Counted from the first letter of the stretch, positions 1 to 11,589 are shown. The stretch: 64,000 nucleotides of DNA from Dichomitus squalens LYAD-421 SS1 (GCF_000275845.1 NW_006766922.1:65403-129402), one strand, 5' to 3'. Numbers and translations: made by a program. Notes: a model not told the origin generated them from the sequence alone.

Positions 1-1652
1 GACCTCGTCGTCCACCGAGTCTGCAGCTAGCTCCGGGTGGAGGCTGATAGCTGCTTGTGTCGCGGACGTATTGCTCGCAAGGCACCGGCGGGCGGCAGGC
101 CAATCGGGCAGCACAAAGGAGATAGCGAGGGCAACGCAAACTTCGCGCGTGAGATCACCGGCCACGCGAAGCGTGAGCGAGAGCGACATGGGAGGAGCTG
201 GGACGCGCTCGAAGGTGCCAGTAGCGCGATAGCCACGGCGATAGAGACACAGATACGCGTGGGACCCGGCTGAGCAGGGCATGGACTCGCGTGTACGGCA
301 TCGGTAGGAACTTGCGTCTGCGGATGCTGTCGATTGAGATGCCGACGGGAAAACGTCGAGATATACAACGGTGAGTATCACAGAGAGACTGGAAGAGGCG
401 AGTGTGCGGGACGCAGGTTTCCAGATCGGGGCGAGAGGCTCAGGTATTCGGGCGTGGGCGACGAGAAAGGCAAACGCGTACTTAGAAGGCCGCGCGCGGC
501 GTTGCCTCGAAGTTTGGCTGCGGTCGCGGACGGGTCTTGGGATCGCCGTTTGGACGGTCTAGCGGGAGAAGGTGGGGGAGTGCGCTCGGGAGAGAGCGGT
601 AAGCTTTAGAAAGTAAGCGCAGAGAGCGAGCAAGATTGCAGCAGGAGATGGGCGTCAGGACGAGACCAGATTTCCAGATGTCGATGAGAGACGGGAGGCG
701 ACGATGAGCGCAGAAAGGCGTGTGGGATGGCGCGAGGAGGGGAAGATGGGAAAAGCAGAAAGGGAGGAAAGAAGGAGCTCTGTTAGCGTCGCAACGTTGC
801 ATGCCAGTTCTGGCAAAGGGTGACGGCGAGGCGGATAGCATTGTTGAAAGAGTGCGTTAAGCGAGGGTCGGAATGAAAGAGCGCAATGAGAGATAGCGGG
901 CGATCGATGGCCATGGGCGAATGGCGTGAGCGAGGTGGTCGGCGTCAGGTGGTCAATGGTGCGTATGGGCCGCCTCGAGGCGGGAATGACGGAGTTGGAA
1001 GAGGTGAAGAAAGGGGATGACCAAGCTGGCACTAGCATCTCAGCGACAGTCGATTGTTTTCATACCTGACGCGGGGAAGAGAAGGATAGGTATGGGATTG
1101 ATAGGAAGTACAGGACCGGGAATGTCACATTGATGGGTGGGAGGAGTGGCACTCTGGGGGACGCGCACAGGATGATGGCGGTGCCGGTAGACAAGGGCTC
1201 GGCGGCGGGGCGTCGGTCGCCGTCAGTCGGTGCGCGCTCGGGCTGGAGGAGGCGGGGAGAAGGGCGGAGGGAGAGAGGGCATGGTAGGAATCGGAGGATG
1301 GACCGGAGGAAGGCAGGAGAGATCTTGATCTGCTGCAAGTATTGAAGCTTTGGGAAGCCGGCGAGACGGCGATCTGAGGGTCCGGACGACTGCCAGGAAG
1401 CGGGCACAATCAGGCAATCCTGGCCCGGGTGGCACAGGCGCCTCCCGGAGCCCTGGGTTGCCTTGTTTGGGCGAGAGACAAAGCAGGCGCCGGGACGCAT
1501 CTCTCTTCTCGTCCTTTTCTTTCGCTGCCATATAGATACGCCTGCCATGGCCCTCCGCTGCTAGCACCAGCTCCCGCCAATCCGCAGGCAGCTACAGGCA
1601 GCTACAAGCAGCCCTTTCTGCCCACTCAACCCTTCTCTCGACACCGACCACA
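1..1652. other. 5' flank, no gene supported
   Basis: I find no convincing coding region here. Open frames on both strands are Arg/Ser/Pro-rich, arise from GC-rich composition, lack family resemblance and do not join through plausible introns. The last part (about 1430-1652) becomes C-rich and pyrimidine-rich just before the start codon at 1653, as expected of a basidiomycete core promoter and 5' leader. It most likely holds the promoter of the gene that follows. Confidence 0.5.
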
Positions 1653-2818
1653 ATGCCTCCCTCCTACAGCCCCTGCCCTCGTCCCTGTCTCAAGCGGTCC
1701 TCCGCCCCCCATCCCCTCCCCTCCCCCCAGGACGAGCCATCCACCCTCCTCGCAATCGACCCCTCCATCCTCTCCCCGCTCGTACGCTTTCCTCCTCAGC
1801 CCTCCCTCGCACACACCCTCGGCAGTGCCATCCCCTACGACAGGACCCCCATCGTCGTCCAGCCCAACCGCTGTGCCCTCCCAGCCCGTGGCTGCCCGGG
1901 CCGCACCTACGCTCCCGAGGACCCCTCTCTCTCAAATCCCCGTCGCAGTAAGCGTTCTAGCCTCAGCCCCGTTCGTGGAAAGCATCTACACCCTAGGGCC
2001 GTCGACGAACGCCCCCACGACGACGACCCCACCCCAAGGCAGAGCCCCCGCGACAATTTCCACCCTCTCCCCGCCCTCGTTCCTGACCTCTCCTCTTCCG
2101 AGTCCTCAGAAGAGAGCGACGGAATAGCCAGCCCTCCTCCCGAGTTGTACCACGGTGAGCTTCTTTTCATCCCTAACCATTCGTCTTATCGCGCTTGCCG
2201 CCTGAATCTCGGTTACTCGGTTGCTCAATCTCTTCCACCACAGCTTCCTCCGCGTATGCCAAGATGTCCCTCGAGCAGTCGTTCGTCAACCTCTCGCTCG
2301 CAGGCACCAACGCCCCCTCAACCGCCGCCCTCTCCTTCCTCCCTCACCCGCCCTCACCCCGCGTCCGCCCTCATCACGCCTCCCCCTCCATCTCGCCCTC
2401 ACATTCCCCGTCAAGTTCTCAGTACTACACCCCTTCGAGCTTGTCAAATCCAAGTAGCTCCACCTACGGGCCGACCTCTCCCGTTCGTCCCCGCTCTCCC
2501 TCCTCTCCCACTCACCGCCGCAAGCCCCGTCCCCAATCAATACCCGTCCCCGGCTCAAACACGGCCGCAGCCTCATATCCCGTCCCGAGCTCGACCGCCA
2601 CCTACATGCCCACGTCGCCGTCCACCGCCATGGGCGTTCCGGCAAGCCCGGAGCGCGAGCGCAGGAGTAGACATCGCGACGACCGGGACCGCAAGGATCA
2701 TCGGGAACGGAGCAGGGAGCGCAAGGAGCAGGAGCGGGCCGCGCGGCTAGCCCGGTACAAGAGCTTGGCCGAGGCGAACGCCAGGCTGGAGGATTCGGGA
2801 TGCCTTGGTGGGTTCTAG
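1653..2818 (+). CDS. Conserved basidiomycete Pro/Ser-rich protein of unknown function
   Basis: Two exons, 1653-2154 and 2244-2818, joined in phase 1 across an 89-nt GT-AG intron (donor GTGAGC, acceptor CACAG), giving about 358 residues. The N-terminal third carries the most distinctive stretch: CLKRSS near residue 13, then RFPPQPSLAHTLG, then YDRTPIVVQPNRCALPARG around residues 62-80, followed by an acidic/serine patch SSSESSEESDG. From memory this N-terminal pattern recurs in uncharacterised agaricomycete proteins. The second exon is low-complexity Ser/Pro and ends in a highly charged Arg/Asp/Glu segment (RERRSRHRDDRDRKDHRERS) that could be helical. There is no signal peptide, membrane segment or catalytic motif. 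The start was chosen because the conserved block begins there. The function is unknown; a disordered regulatory or RNA-associated protein is possible but unproven. Confidence 0.75.
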
Positions 2819-4684
2819 CCTTGGCCTCGTGGACGGCTGTCTCGTTCGTTCGTTGTTCCGTCCGCACCCCCCATACTCCCCTTCACACCGCTGAGCCGGA
2901 CCCTTCCCATCGTTGGAGGCGATGGCCGTCGGCTGGTGTTGTGTATAGCTGCCGCAGCGTGTTCCCGCATCGTGACGGACCGAAAAGAGAAGAGAATTCA
3001 CTGGATTTGACTACTACTACCTCGCTCGTAGTGCCATTATTCCCACTGTACCACAACCACACTATTTGACGACTTCCTATCGTTGTTCATGTTCATTCTG
3101 TTCTCCCGCAATTCTCTTTTTATTGCGCGTCGCGCGCCTTGCAATTTCTCTCCCATCATCGTGTTCCTCACGCATTACCATTACCCATATTCCCCCGCAA
3201 TCCATGACGACCCTTACGTTCGTGCCCGCGTCCGTGCCCGCTCTGTGTCTGCGTCTGTGCTCGCGCCCGTGTCTTTCGGTTAAGAGCGCCCCATCGTGCG
3301 CTCGCTTCGCTCCCCACCCCCGTTCGCCACGCCACGCCTTCCGGTCCGTTCCTCCATGTCCCCCGACCCCAACACGTTCGACATACCCTCGCATACCTCC
3401 CTCGCTATTTCGGTGTAAATTCTTCTATCACTTACTGACCGAGCATCCCGCGGTGCTCTTAACGACCCCGACATCCCCCTCACTCGCTCGCTACTTCTCT
3501 CGCTTGCACGAGCTCGCGCGCGCTACCAGTCCTCCCCCCCCCTTGTATGCACGCGTCCCGACGCTCCAATGCGATTGTTGTGTTATTGCCTCTGGCACGA
3601 TATGTACTGGGTGCGCCGTGTGCGACAGCGATTGGGCAGGTATACTTGGAGCCGTAGACGGTCTCCACGCACGCCTCGAGGTGATTGACATTGTGATGCA
3701 CGCCCCGGTGTGTCAGACTACGGGACAGTGTGCCCGCCGGGCATGTGGTAAGCAGTTCTGATTCTGATGCGCATCGTGCGACGGCATCGCTAGTAAGTAC
3801 CAGTAAGTACCGGGATTGATAGTCCTAGTAGTATTGAGGACGCAACGCGCCATCCGACCATCTCCCAGACGCACGCGCGCGGCGCGATTGGCCGCTGGGG
3901 CCCTCCCCGCGCTGGCCCCTTGCGACGAGAGTACTTCCTTGCAGAGCTGCTCGCGCGCGGGAGGGGCGCGAGGAGCCGCTATCGTCATCAGGCAGCTGGG
4001 CGCGCGTGCCTCCCGCGACGCGGCGGCGGGCGTGGGGCGGCTGTGACCCAGTACTGGAAGCGTCGTCCGCCTTCGCATTCCTTGCGACCTGTCCGCTCGG
4101 GAGGGCGTGTCGCTGAAGAGGGCGCGAAGCGCTCTGTACATACGAGCGCGAGCGCGGGGCGTGGACGCGCACTGATACATGGCGCTTCCTGCTTCTCGAC
4201 GCGCGAGCTGGCGCGTCTGGGGACTTCACGAGTGCTTGCCGCTTGTCGCCGACGCTGCGGCCGACGCCCGATGGACCGCAAGGGGCGCCGGCAGCTCGCG
4301 CGGAGGTCGGCTCGGCTGGTCCTCCTCCTCCTTCCCCGGCATCGACGTCGACATCGCCGTTGACCGGCGAGTCATGTACGAGAGATCGCGATGGACGATA
4401 ATCACGACCGAGGAACGTGTGCGACCAGCGTCATCATTCCTGAGGTTTTTTTCAGGTAGCGCTGCGGGCTCAACCTGTGACTTGTGCAGGGGAACCAGGA
4501 AAATTTCGTGCGTTGCAATTGTGTGTGCGAGAGAAGCTCGGGAGGCTTCCTCCTTGCGCTGGCGGTGAAGGTCCGAGTGCGGACGGACGGAGCTCGACGT
4601 TTCCAGTCTATTCGGAGTCGTCTGGCCGGAGTAGTGATCTCGAGGACAGGCCAAATTCCGCTCGCCCTGGTTCGCGAACAGGTC
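2819..4684. other. Intergenic, no gene seen
   Basis: Downstream of the Pro/Ser-rich gene. It holds pyrimidine-rich and then very CG-rich sequence (about 3850-4320) with only overlapping, compositionally driven frames on both strands. No exon chain, tRNA or repeat could be supported. Confidence 0.45.
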
Positions 4685-4965
4685 TCGCACGGACTAGGGC
4701 AGCGGAAAAGGTGCTCGTGGACAGTGGACGCCATGGATATTTTTGACGTACCTTGCGCACGGCCTGGTACAACATTGCAAGGTCCGGAAATTTGTCGCGA
4801 GGGGCGGGCTGAGGGTGCGGGATCGATATGACGTCGTCGGCGTCGCTCGCTCGTATCGATCGGCCGGCGCAGACGCGAGAACTGCAATTGGTTGGACGAG
4901 GTCTCGGGATGTCTATGGCTGCGATATAAAGATCGAGCTTATAGCGTCCAGGACGATGAACGAAG
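4685..4965. repeat. Diverged noncoding duplicate, copy A
   Basis: This stretch aligns by eye with 14305-14530. Shared blocks are ATGGA-AT-TTTGACGTAC (about 4733 and 14336), a short CCGGA-A-TT block, then a GAC-TCG...GCTCGCTC run followed by a GCACAGACRCGARAACTG-like motif. Part of the second block recurs again near 14600-14680. In both places the sequence lies on the 3' side of a copy of the same minus-strand coiled-coil gene. That suggests it belongs to one duplicated segment. It is noncoding as far as I can tell. Identity is patchy and was judged by eye only. Confidence 0.5.
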
Positions 4966-5601
4966 ACGGATTGTATATGGCCATGCTTTTCGTGAAAAGA
5001 CAGGTGACGAAAATAGCGCATCAAAAGGAGTTCGACACTGCGGCGCATGGACCATTACTCAGTTGCCATCGAAGATATGGCGACCCACCGACGCATTTTA
5101 TGATTGAGGATGTGGCGATAGGCGACCGTTTACTTCGCATACTCACTAATTCTAGCGGTTGTGTCAATTAGCGAATGACGAGAATGACAACGAGTCACTG
5201 CCTCACGCTAGGCCCGGGGATGACACTCAGTTCTGAATCCCTTACGTACCTCACATTTGGCTATGACAATTGGCAGTGTTGGGTTGGCCCAAGATCGCTG
5301 CACGCAAAGCGTGTCATGCAAGTTGCGCTTTGCGGTTTCGCAAAGCGTGGTTCGTTCATTGTTAGCCACGTGACCAACGGACAGGCCGGCGCCGCTAGGG
5401 CTTACATCCAAGTCATCGTTCGCCGCCTAAAGCACAACGTTTCCTCTACTGTGCCATCCCCTAGATCAAAAACCGTTCATGAACACTCAACATCGAATAA
5501 GACCCCAGTCGTCCTCAAATAACCAGTACAAGAATTTGGTACTCTCGACACAACAGGATGAGCTCTGACGGGACGTCTGCATGCTCTAGTACGTAGTAAG
5601 T

Positions 5602-7088
5602 CTACTTCCTTGCCGTGGCATACTCGTCTGACAGAATCGTGGCTCTGTCTTTCCAAGTCATAGTGGATGATGTGAATCGTTGTTCGGCATTGCGGAGAGC
5701 CAGCTGATTCTCCTAGTAGGGAACGTTCTCAGGGTCTGCAACGTACGCTCGTAATTTTCACCCGGTATGAACTTACTTGGGATGGGTTGGCTTTGTAGTT
5801 CTGTAGTGCAGAGAGGTGATTCTGCAATTCGGTGGAGAGCTACGTAGTGACATCAATTCCATGTTATGACGTTCTCACATCGGTCAGCCGAGGTACACAT
5901 ACCTTTGCGACCGTTTCGGAGAACATGCTTCTGAGGTGTTCTCTCATGGTTTTTAGATTCGACTGGATACCACGCACAGCGGCCAAAGCGGTCTCCGCTG
6001 CTTCGCGGGTCCGATCGTCAACAGCAGGTCCAGATTGATTGAGCCTTGCTCGAGCGACCTCGAGCTCGCCTAAGTGAGTGCACTCCTACCGGTCATTAAT
6101 GTGTGCCTCGATTCTGGAAAGACACTTACTTTGGAGCTGTCTCTCCTGGTTGTTTATCCCCCCTGCTCTAAACCTGATTGCTGCCTCGGATGCAGCGAGA
6201 ATACCTCTATCTTGCTGCGTATTCTGTCCAGGTTCTGACAGGTAGCGTGTGAAGAGACTCGTAAAGGTAGTGGTCTTCCTCTTTCGCTCTTCTTGATCTC
6301 TTCTCGACTGCAAGCACGAAGTGAGGCGGGTCGCGGTAATGTATAGTGAACGTCTTACCTTCTGTAAGCTAGTAGTGTGGAAAAACGATGAGACATAATC
6401 GCACCATTGTCTGGCGAGTTTCAGAGTTGATGGGACGCACTCTTGCAGCTGCCGTTGCAGGGTCATGACCTCCGAATGTACTGCACTCAGCCTAGACTGA
6501 TTCTCGCTATCTCCAGAATCCATGGCGGTAGCGATGTCCTCACCGAGAGTAGTGAGGCTCGCTTGAAGCGCTGTGAAACTCGTAGTCTGGTCCAAATCTA
6601 GGGAGGGCAGTCTCTGCGACGACGGACATGCATCCATCAGGGCCCCAACATTCTATCCTATTCCGCCAGTCACAAACCTTATTGAGTGTGCCGAGTTCCT
6701 GTATAAGGTCGTCATTGATGGTGGGGCTCTTGCTCTGTACAGTTACATAATCTGACCAGATGTGCATTCATGAGTACCGTGTTTGCCTCACAACGTGCCT
6801 ACTCACGTCTTATGGTGGCAGCCAATTCGGTTGCGCCTGTCTCAGACGTTCCGACGAGCCTCTGATAGTCCTTTGATATATGTGAGACTTTAGACTTGGA
6901 GATGTGCATGTTTCAGGAATACGCACGTTGTAGATCCCTTTCCACCTCTCCAGAAAAGCAGTTTGTGCGGCATTATCAATGCGACGGACTTTCGCTTGAT
7001 TGTCAACGAACGCACGACGGGTTTCTTTCGCGGATGTGGTCAGGATACGGGTGTTTTGAGACAACTCGGGGAGGACTTGGGTGGACAT
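5602..7088 (-). CDS. Long-helix/coiled-coil protein, candidate partner of the divergent helical protein
   Basis: Eight exons (7088-6927, 6894-6807, 6751-6678, 6613-6359, 6307-6130, 6069-5903, 5839-5777, 5712-5602) keep phase throughout and give about 365 residues. Every intron is 31-55 nt with GT and AG ends. The protein is almost entirely predicted helix: heptad-like runs rich in Leu, Glu, Gln, Arg and Ala, with few prolines or glycines. I see no signal peptide and no hydrophobic segment long enough to cross a membrane. The last three exons have a decayed paralog at 15133-15590 with the same intron positions. That shows the exon model is real. It lies head-to-head with the 7915-9567 gene, 826 bp apart, so the two may share a promoter. 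By analogy with two-component ClyA-superfamily systems it could be the soluble, non-inserting subunit. An ordinary cytoplasmic coiled-coil protein is the alternative. The gene is well supported and the role is speculative. Confidence 0.7.
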
Positions 7089-7914
7089 TGTGTTGGTAGT
7101 GTTGAGGGAGTATAGCGCACCCGTAGCAGTCTAAATACCATCGTTGAGAATGTGTAATAGTGACGTTGGAGAATGAGTCTACCTGCAGGTAGGGGCCTGT
7201 GTACCCAAAACTGAACGGCTTGAGTTCTGGGCACTTATATTGAAGAGATCGGTAGCAGGCGGAAAGGTTCTAATGAGTCGACATCATGAGGATGGGCTTC
7301 AACTTCCATATAAAGGTTTCGGTACGAGGTGACCGAGTGCGCGGGACAACACCTCATCACGCATGGTGGCTCATATAGGTGCGTGTGGTGCGTGTTTACG
7401 GCACATAACTTCTATTCATTGCGCATTAACTGCTGTAGCGCTGCCCCCGTCCCTGTAATGAAACAATTTATAGGCACTGTGGTCCGGTATTGCAACCGTG
7501 TTCCTCCCATACTCAGTAGGGCTGTACAAACTAAGGAGCTCCCTTCTTTCACCTTGAGAATATTGACTCACGTAGCAAACGAACGTGTCTCTGAACGTGG
7601 CTTTGGCCACCACGTAGTCATCCTTCTGTGGTTTTGTGGCGCAATCTGACACGAGGTGGGAATGAGCCTGTCTCGCTGTGGTTTGACTCATCCACAAGAT
7701 GTCCACCAACCGTTGCTGTACGGCACCTTGTGGACATCTGATGATATGATGAGGGAGCTCCATCCAATAGTGCTCTCCGGAGGTGCCTCTTACGGGAATG
7801 TCAGTGAGTTATGGAAGGTTCCGGGGCGTACGTGCCCCAGTAGTAGATAAGAGCACATTCGAGCAAGAGATCATCGACATCGTCTGGTCTTCTCTCTAAC
7901 CTCTGGATATCAGC
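7089..7914. promoter_or_regulatory. Bidirectional intergenic region between two divergent helical-protein genes
   Basis: An 826-bp spacer between two start codons that face away from each other. It contains open frames on both strands (7329-7649 plus, 7416-7763 minus), but neither has a splice-consistent continuation or recognisable family. I treat it as a shared promoter region. A TATATAAAGG-type stretch is not clear. The sequence TTCCATATAAAGG near 7307 is the best AT-rich candidate for the minus or plus gene. A small extra gene on the minus strand cannot be excluded. Confidence 0.4.
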
Positions 7915-9567
7915 ATGTCTCCCACCTCTCCGATCGAGACCATTGCTGCAAAGGACGACTTCAGTTATGGGACGCTCAGCATCCAGGCCGAGAACAAAGA
8001 GCTCAAGCAATTCAACGAGGTCATCAGTTCGCCTGCCGTCAAGAAGCATGTGCATGGAGAGCTCCTCAACTTGAGGGAGAAGGTTTCGATTATCAAGTAT
8101 GGTTTCCGACAGGTGTATGAAGACCTCCGGCGCTTTGAAAGGGAACACGTTAGGAGGGAGAACAAGCACGAGCTTTCTCAGCAGTGGAAAGAACTTCAGA
8201 AGGTAACGTTGCTATACCAGTAGTCTACTCGCTTGTGTGCAATCTAACGGTTCTCAAAGCGATTCAATGTTTTGATGGACAAAAGCCATGAAGACGCCGT
8301 CAAGGCTGCGGGATTCTTGCAGAGTAAGCTCCATAACTTATGCAACCATGACAGCAATATTCACGCGGCGTATAGTGTATAGCACTGGACTCCTCACAAA
8401 GACCGACGAATCGAGATACGAATCGCTTCGAGTGGAACTACAAAGCCTATTAGAGGTGCCTGCGGTCTGCAAAATGGGGCTTAGCTTCATACTGATCTTT
8501 CAATCTTAATCACAGACCTTGGACAAGCATGAAGCTGGCGCCCTCGAGAACAAGAGCGGCTTTAGTGCACTCGCTGATGACCTTGGCGACTTTTGTAGCG
8601 ATATCGATGACACGGTGGAGGATGTCACAGGAAGTGTCACTGCGGAGCTGACTGAAGCGAAGGCCCACTGCAACAAACTCAGTCTGCAGGTGCAGGAGTA
8701 GGTGAACCTCTTTAACGATTGTACACTTCACTAATCGCATATTGTCAAAGCTTGTCACAACAGGTGTGTCCGACTTGCAGAAGTACTGCAATACACATTG
8801 AGAGCCGATTGGTTCCAATTCAGGCAAGAAAGACAGGTCTGGCATGCATGTCTTCGCTGTCCGTGGGGGCGGTCGCTGTCGGATTCGCAGTGCTCACTCT
8901 ATCTCCTGCTGCTGTGGTGACGGCTGTGGTTTGAAGTTCCATTCACCTCCTATGTCTCCAATTTCTGATATGATACTTTACTCACAGACATCTATGTTTG
9001 CTGCGGCGGGGTCTAGCGTAGAATACTTCAAAATTATAAGGGAGAGATCGTGTATGTCTTCACCGATATGCTATATCGAAGCACCGCTGATATAGGGATC
9101 GTAGGTGTCAGGGACGAGGCCAAAGAGTGGGAATCGAAGAAGGAGATGCTGATGTCAGAGAACGACGTTCTAAAGAAGTTAACCAACCTAGAGAAAACCA
9201 AGGAAGATGTCAAGCAGCTTCGTGAACAAGTCGACATCATTGCGGACATCTGGCAGAAGGTAACTCACAGAAGGGACCCCGTGAATGGTTCATTGAATAT
9301 TTCGCAGATCCGTGGAGACATGCAGCATCTCAAGACTTACTTGGAACTTACTGTGGGTCCCGACGCCCCGATAACTCAGGTAAGGGCTGTCAACACATGC
9401 GAGGATTGTTTTGGAGTACATTCATGCTCACGATCATGCGATAATGACAGTTTCTACCCGAAAAGCTTGAACTGGCTGCTACGCTGTACAAAGAGCTTGC
9501 TGGGCTTCTTGAGCTGTACGGCAAAGGATCAACTTCAGAGCTATCTGCGAGTGCTCAAGAGCATTAG
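7915..9567 (+). CDS. Helical protein with central hydrophobic segment, ClyA-superfamily-like architecture
   Basis: Nine exons: 7915-8202, 8260-8323, 8376-8455, 8516-8697, 8751-8928, 8988-9051, 9105-9259, 9308-9379, 9451-9567. They total about 399 residues. The ends of exon 5 and the start of exon 7 (9096 is the alternative) are the least certain. Residues 1-235 are long amphipathic helices rich in Glu, Lys and Leu. Residues about 238-265 form the only hydrophobic stretch (Ala, Val, Leu, Gly, Ser), long enough to enter a membrane or form a hairpin. Charged helix follows to the C terminus. Helix bundle, central hydrophobic tongue and helix bundle is the layout of alpha-pore-forming proteins of the ClyA superfamily (ClyA, HBL/NHE, Cry6Aa, XaxA/YaxA), which are usually 300-470 residues. 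There is no signal peptide. Fungal members would most likely act in defence or regulated cell death. That is inference. Any intracellular membrane-tethered coiled-coil protein would also fit. Confidence 0.65.
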
Positions 9568-9887
9568 ATGGAGGCCTTCTTCCAGTTCCCTGTGCATCCT
9601 AGCGACTTCGCTTCCCTCAGCTGTAGTCCACAATGATTTGTATGTTAGATTGTTTGGGTGGTTTACCGGGATTGTCTAAGCTATATTCCGACTCCTACGC
9701 AACAAGGTGGGGTGCCGACTCTTGTACGGAAATGTGGGCAAAGTGCCAATGCCACTGAAGCTGCCACGAATATTGCCTGAATTTGTTGTCACTCACCCTG
9801 ATCAACGTATATACCGCCAAAAATGCGAACAAAGGTGATTGTAAAGTAATTAGGCACTTGTACTTGCATTACAAGTGTTATGCATTA
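9568..9887. other. 3' flank of helical-protein gene
   Basis: A short, AT-richer stretch after the stop codon, ending at the TA target of the inverted-repeat element. It probably includes the 3' untranslated region. No feature is recognised. Confidence 0.4.
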
Positions 9888-10641
9888 GTACCGCTCAGAA
9901 TTGGCTGGATCTCGGAGCCGCCCGTATCTCGTACCTCCGGATTCTGAGTCACGTCCCCCAAGACGCCGTGCATTCGTTACAACTTCGTCACGTCTCATGA
10001 CCAACAGGACGCGCACAATCGCACTCGCGGTCGTCGCGCGCACCTCCTTGTCCAATAGAAGGAGCTTGCTCCATAACAGCAGCTTCGCGAGAGCACCCAA
10101 GATTTGCGTTCACTAGCCGGACAACTCTGTGAGCCTTGCGCGATGTCTCAGCCCGCACATTTTGCGAAGCGGGTTGTCATTTTTCAACACCATCGTCATA
10201 CACCTGAGGGTGCTCTCAATTGCAGTCTGAGAGTCCGATATCCGCGACGATGTTTATGAGTAAGCCTCTCTGAAATTGTGGAGTACGCGCGACTTGTGCC
10301 ACGTCCCCGTTATGCGCTAGAGTCGCCGAGATGGGAGGCATAAATGAATTATATCGTGAAACTCCAGCGGTAGTCCGCCTTAGGCTACTTGATATAGCGC
10401 CTTGCGGCATTTTTATATATAGCTAGGCTCAAGGAGACCGACGGCTTCTGAAAGAGATATACTCCTAATGCAAGCACACGCGTTGCGGCGGTTGGCGATG
10501 GTCAGCGTGCACTCGCGAGGCCTGCCTGTTAAGAGACGTGACGCATCAGTAACGGATGCACGGCGTCTTGGGGGACGTGACTCAAAATCCGGAGGTACGA
10601 GATACGGGCGGCTCCGAGATCCAGCCAATTCTGAGTGGTAC
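9888..10641. mobile_element. Non-autonomous inverted-repeat DNA element (MITE-like), complete copy
   Basis: A 754-bp element bounded by TA dinucleotides (9886-9887 and 10642-10643). Its outer ends are perfect inverted repeats beginning GTACCRCTCAGAATTGGCTG. Inverted similarity continues with few mismatches for about 85 bp and, more loosely, to about 140 bp, past the GACGCCGTGCAT block. The interior (10100-10490) is unique to the element and has no transposase frame. Frames inside it are under 75 residues and meaningless. A duplicated TA target with long terminal inverted repeats is typical of Tc1/mariner-type non-autonomous elements. Superfamily assignment rests only on the TA target. A near-identical copy lies at 21108-21855, with partial copies after each assembly gap. 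Confidence 0.8.
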
Positions 10642-10754
10642 TATTGTTTGTATGCGCCAATGTTCTGGATGTAAGACCAACTAGGCGTGATGTACTGGGA
10701 GTAGATATGAGAGACAACATACTGACGGACGAGCAGTCCATAGAACAAGAGGAT
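10642..10754. repeat. Element-flanking sequence duplicated across the assembly gap, first copy
   Basis: These 113 bases are repeated at 11585-11697 with one visible difference (AGATATGAG here, AGACATGAG there). The sequence continues, in the second copy, into the decayed polo-box fragment. Because it abuts a run of N, one copy is probably an assembly duplicate or an allele from the other nucleus, not a true tandem repeat. Confidence 0.75.
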
Positions 10755-11271
10755 NNNNNNNNNNNNNNNNNNNNNNNNNNNNNNNNNNNNNNNNNNNNNN
10801 NNNNNNNNNNNNNNNNNNNNNNNNNNNNNNNNNNNNNNNNNNNNNNNNNNNNNNNNNNNNNNNNNNNNNNNNNNNNNNNNNNNNNNNNNNNNNNNNNNNN
10901 NNNNNNNNNNNNNNNNNNNNNNNNNNNNNNNNNNNNNNNNNNNNNNNNNNNNNNNNNNNNNNNNNNNNNNNNNNNNNNNNNNNNNNNNNNNNNNNNNNNN
11001 NNNNNNNNNNNNNNNNNNNNNNNNNNNNNNNNNNNNNNNNNNNNNNNNNNNNNNNNNNNNNNNNNNNNNNNNNNNNNNNNNNNNNNNNNNNNNNNNNNNN
11101 NNNNNNNNNNNNNNNNNNNNNNNNNNNNNNNNNNNNNNNNNNNNNNNNNNNNNNNNNNNNNNNNNNNNNNNNNNNNNNNNNNNNNNNNNNNNNNNNNNNN
11201 NNNNNNNNNNNNNNNNNNNNNNNNNNNNNNNNNNNNNNNNNNNNNNNNNNNNNNNNNNNNNNNNNNNNNNN
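10755..11271. other. Assembly gap (517 N)
   Basis: A run of 517 undetermined bases. The sequence on its right resumes inside the inverted-repeat element and repeats about 425 bp already present on the left. The gap is therefore likely a scaffolding artefact around a repeat. No gene should be called through it. Confidence 0.95.
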
Positions 11272-11584
11272 AGATGGGAGGCATAAATGAATTATATCGT
11301 GAAACTCCAGCGGTAGTCCGCCTTAGGCTACTTGATATAGCGCCTTGCGGCATTTTTATATATAGCTAGGCTCAAGGAGACCGACGGCTTCTGAAAGAGA
11401 TATACTCCTAATGCAAGCACACGCGTTGCGGCGGTTGGCGATGGTCAGCGTGCACTCGCGAGGCCTGCCTGTTAAGAGACGTGACGCATCAGTAACGGAT
11501 GCACGGCGTCTTGGGGGACGTGACTCAAAATCCGGAGGTACGAGATACGGGCGGCTCCGAGATCCAGCCAATTCTGAGTGGTAC
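11272..11584. mobile_element. Inverted-repeat element, right-end partial copy after gap
   Basis: Matches 10329-10641 base for base as far as I can read. It includes the complete right terminal inverted repeat ending GAGTGGTAC, followed by the TA target. The left part falls in the gap. Together with the repeated flank it most likely re-represents the copy at 9888-10641. Confidence 0.75.
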
Positions 11585-11589
11585 TATTG

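Noticed and set aside
1429..2127. 232-codon plus frame overlapping the first gene
   Set aside because: A shadow in another frame of the Pro/Ser-rich gene. The 1653 frame alone joins in phase to the downstream exon.
3066..3761. 231-codon plus frame after the first gene
   Set aside because: Cys/Ser/Pro-rich translation of pyrimidine-rich 3' flank. No introns, homology or start context to support it.
7416..7763. 115-codon minus frame between the divergent helical genes
   Set aside because: Composition is passably protein-like, but no splice-linked continuation or paralog was found. Left as part of the intergenic region.
9885..10674. Recurrent small frames of about 60-71 codons at 9.9-10.6, 11.4, 21.1-21.8 and 22.4 kb
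   Set aside because: They are translations of the inverted-repeat element and recur only because the element does. No protein features and different frames in the two terminal repeats.
10529..11369. Open frames of 244-274 codons on both strands across the first gap
   Set aside because: Most of their length is undetermined bases. The readable ends are inverted-repeat element sequence.
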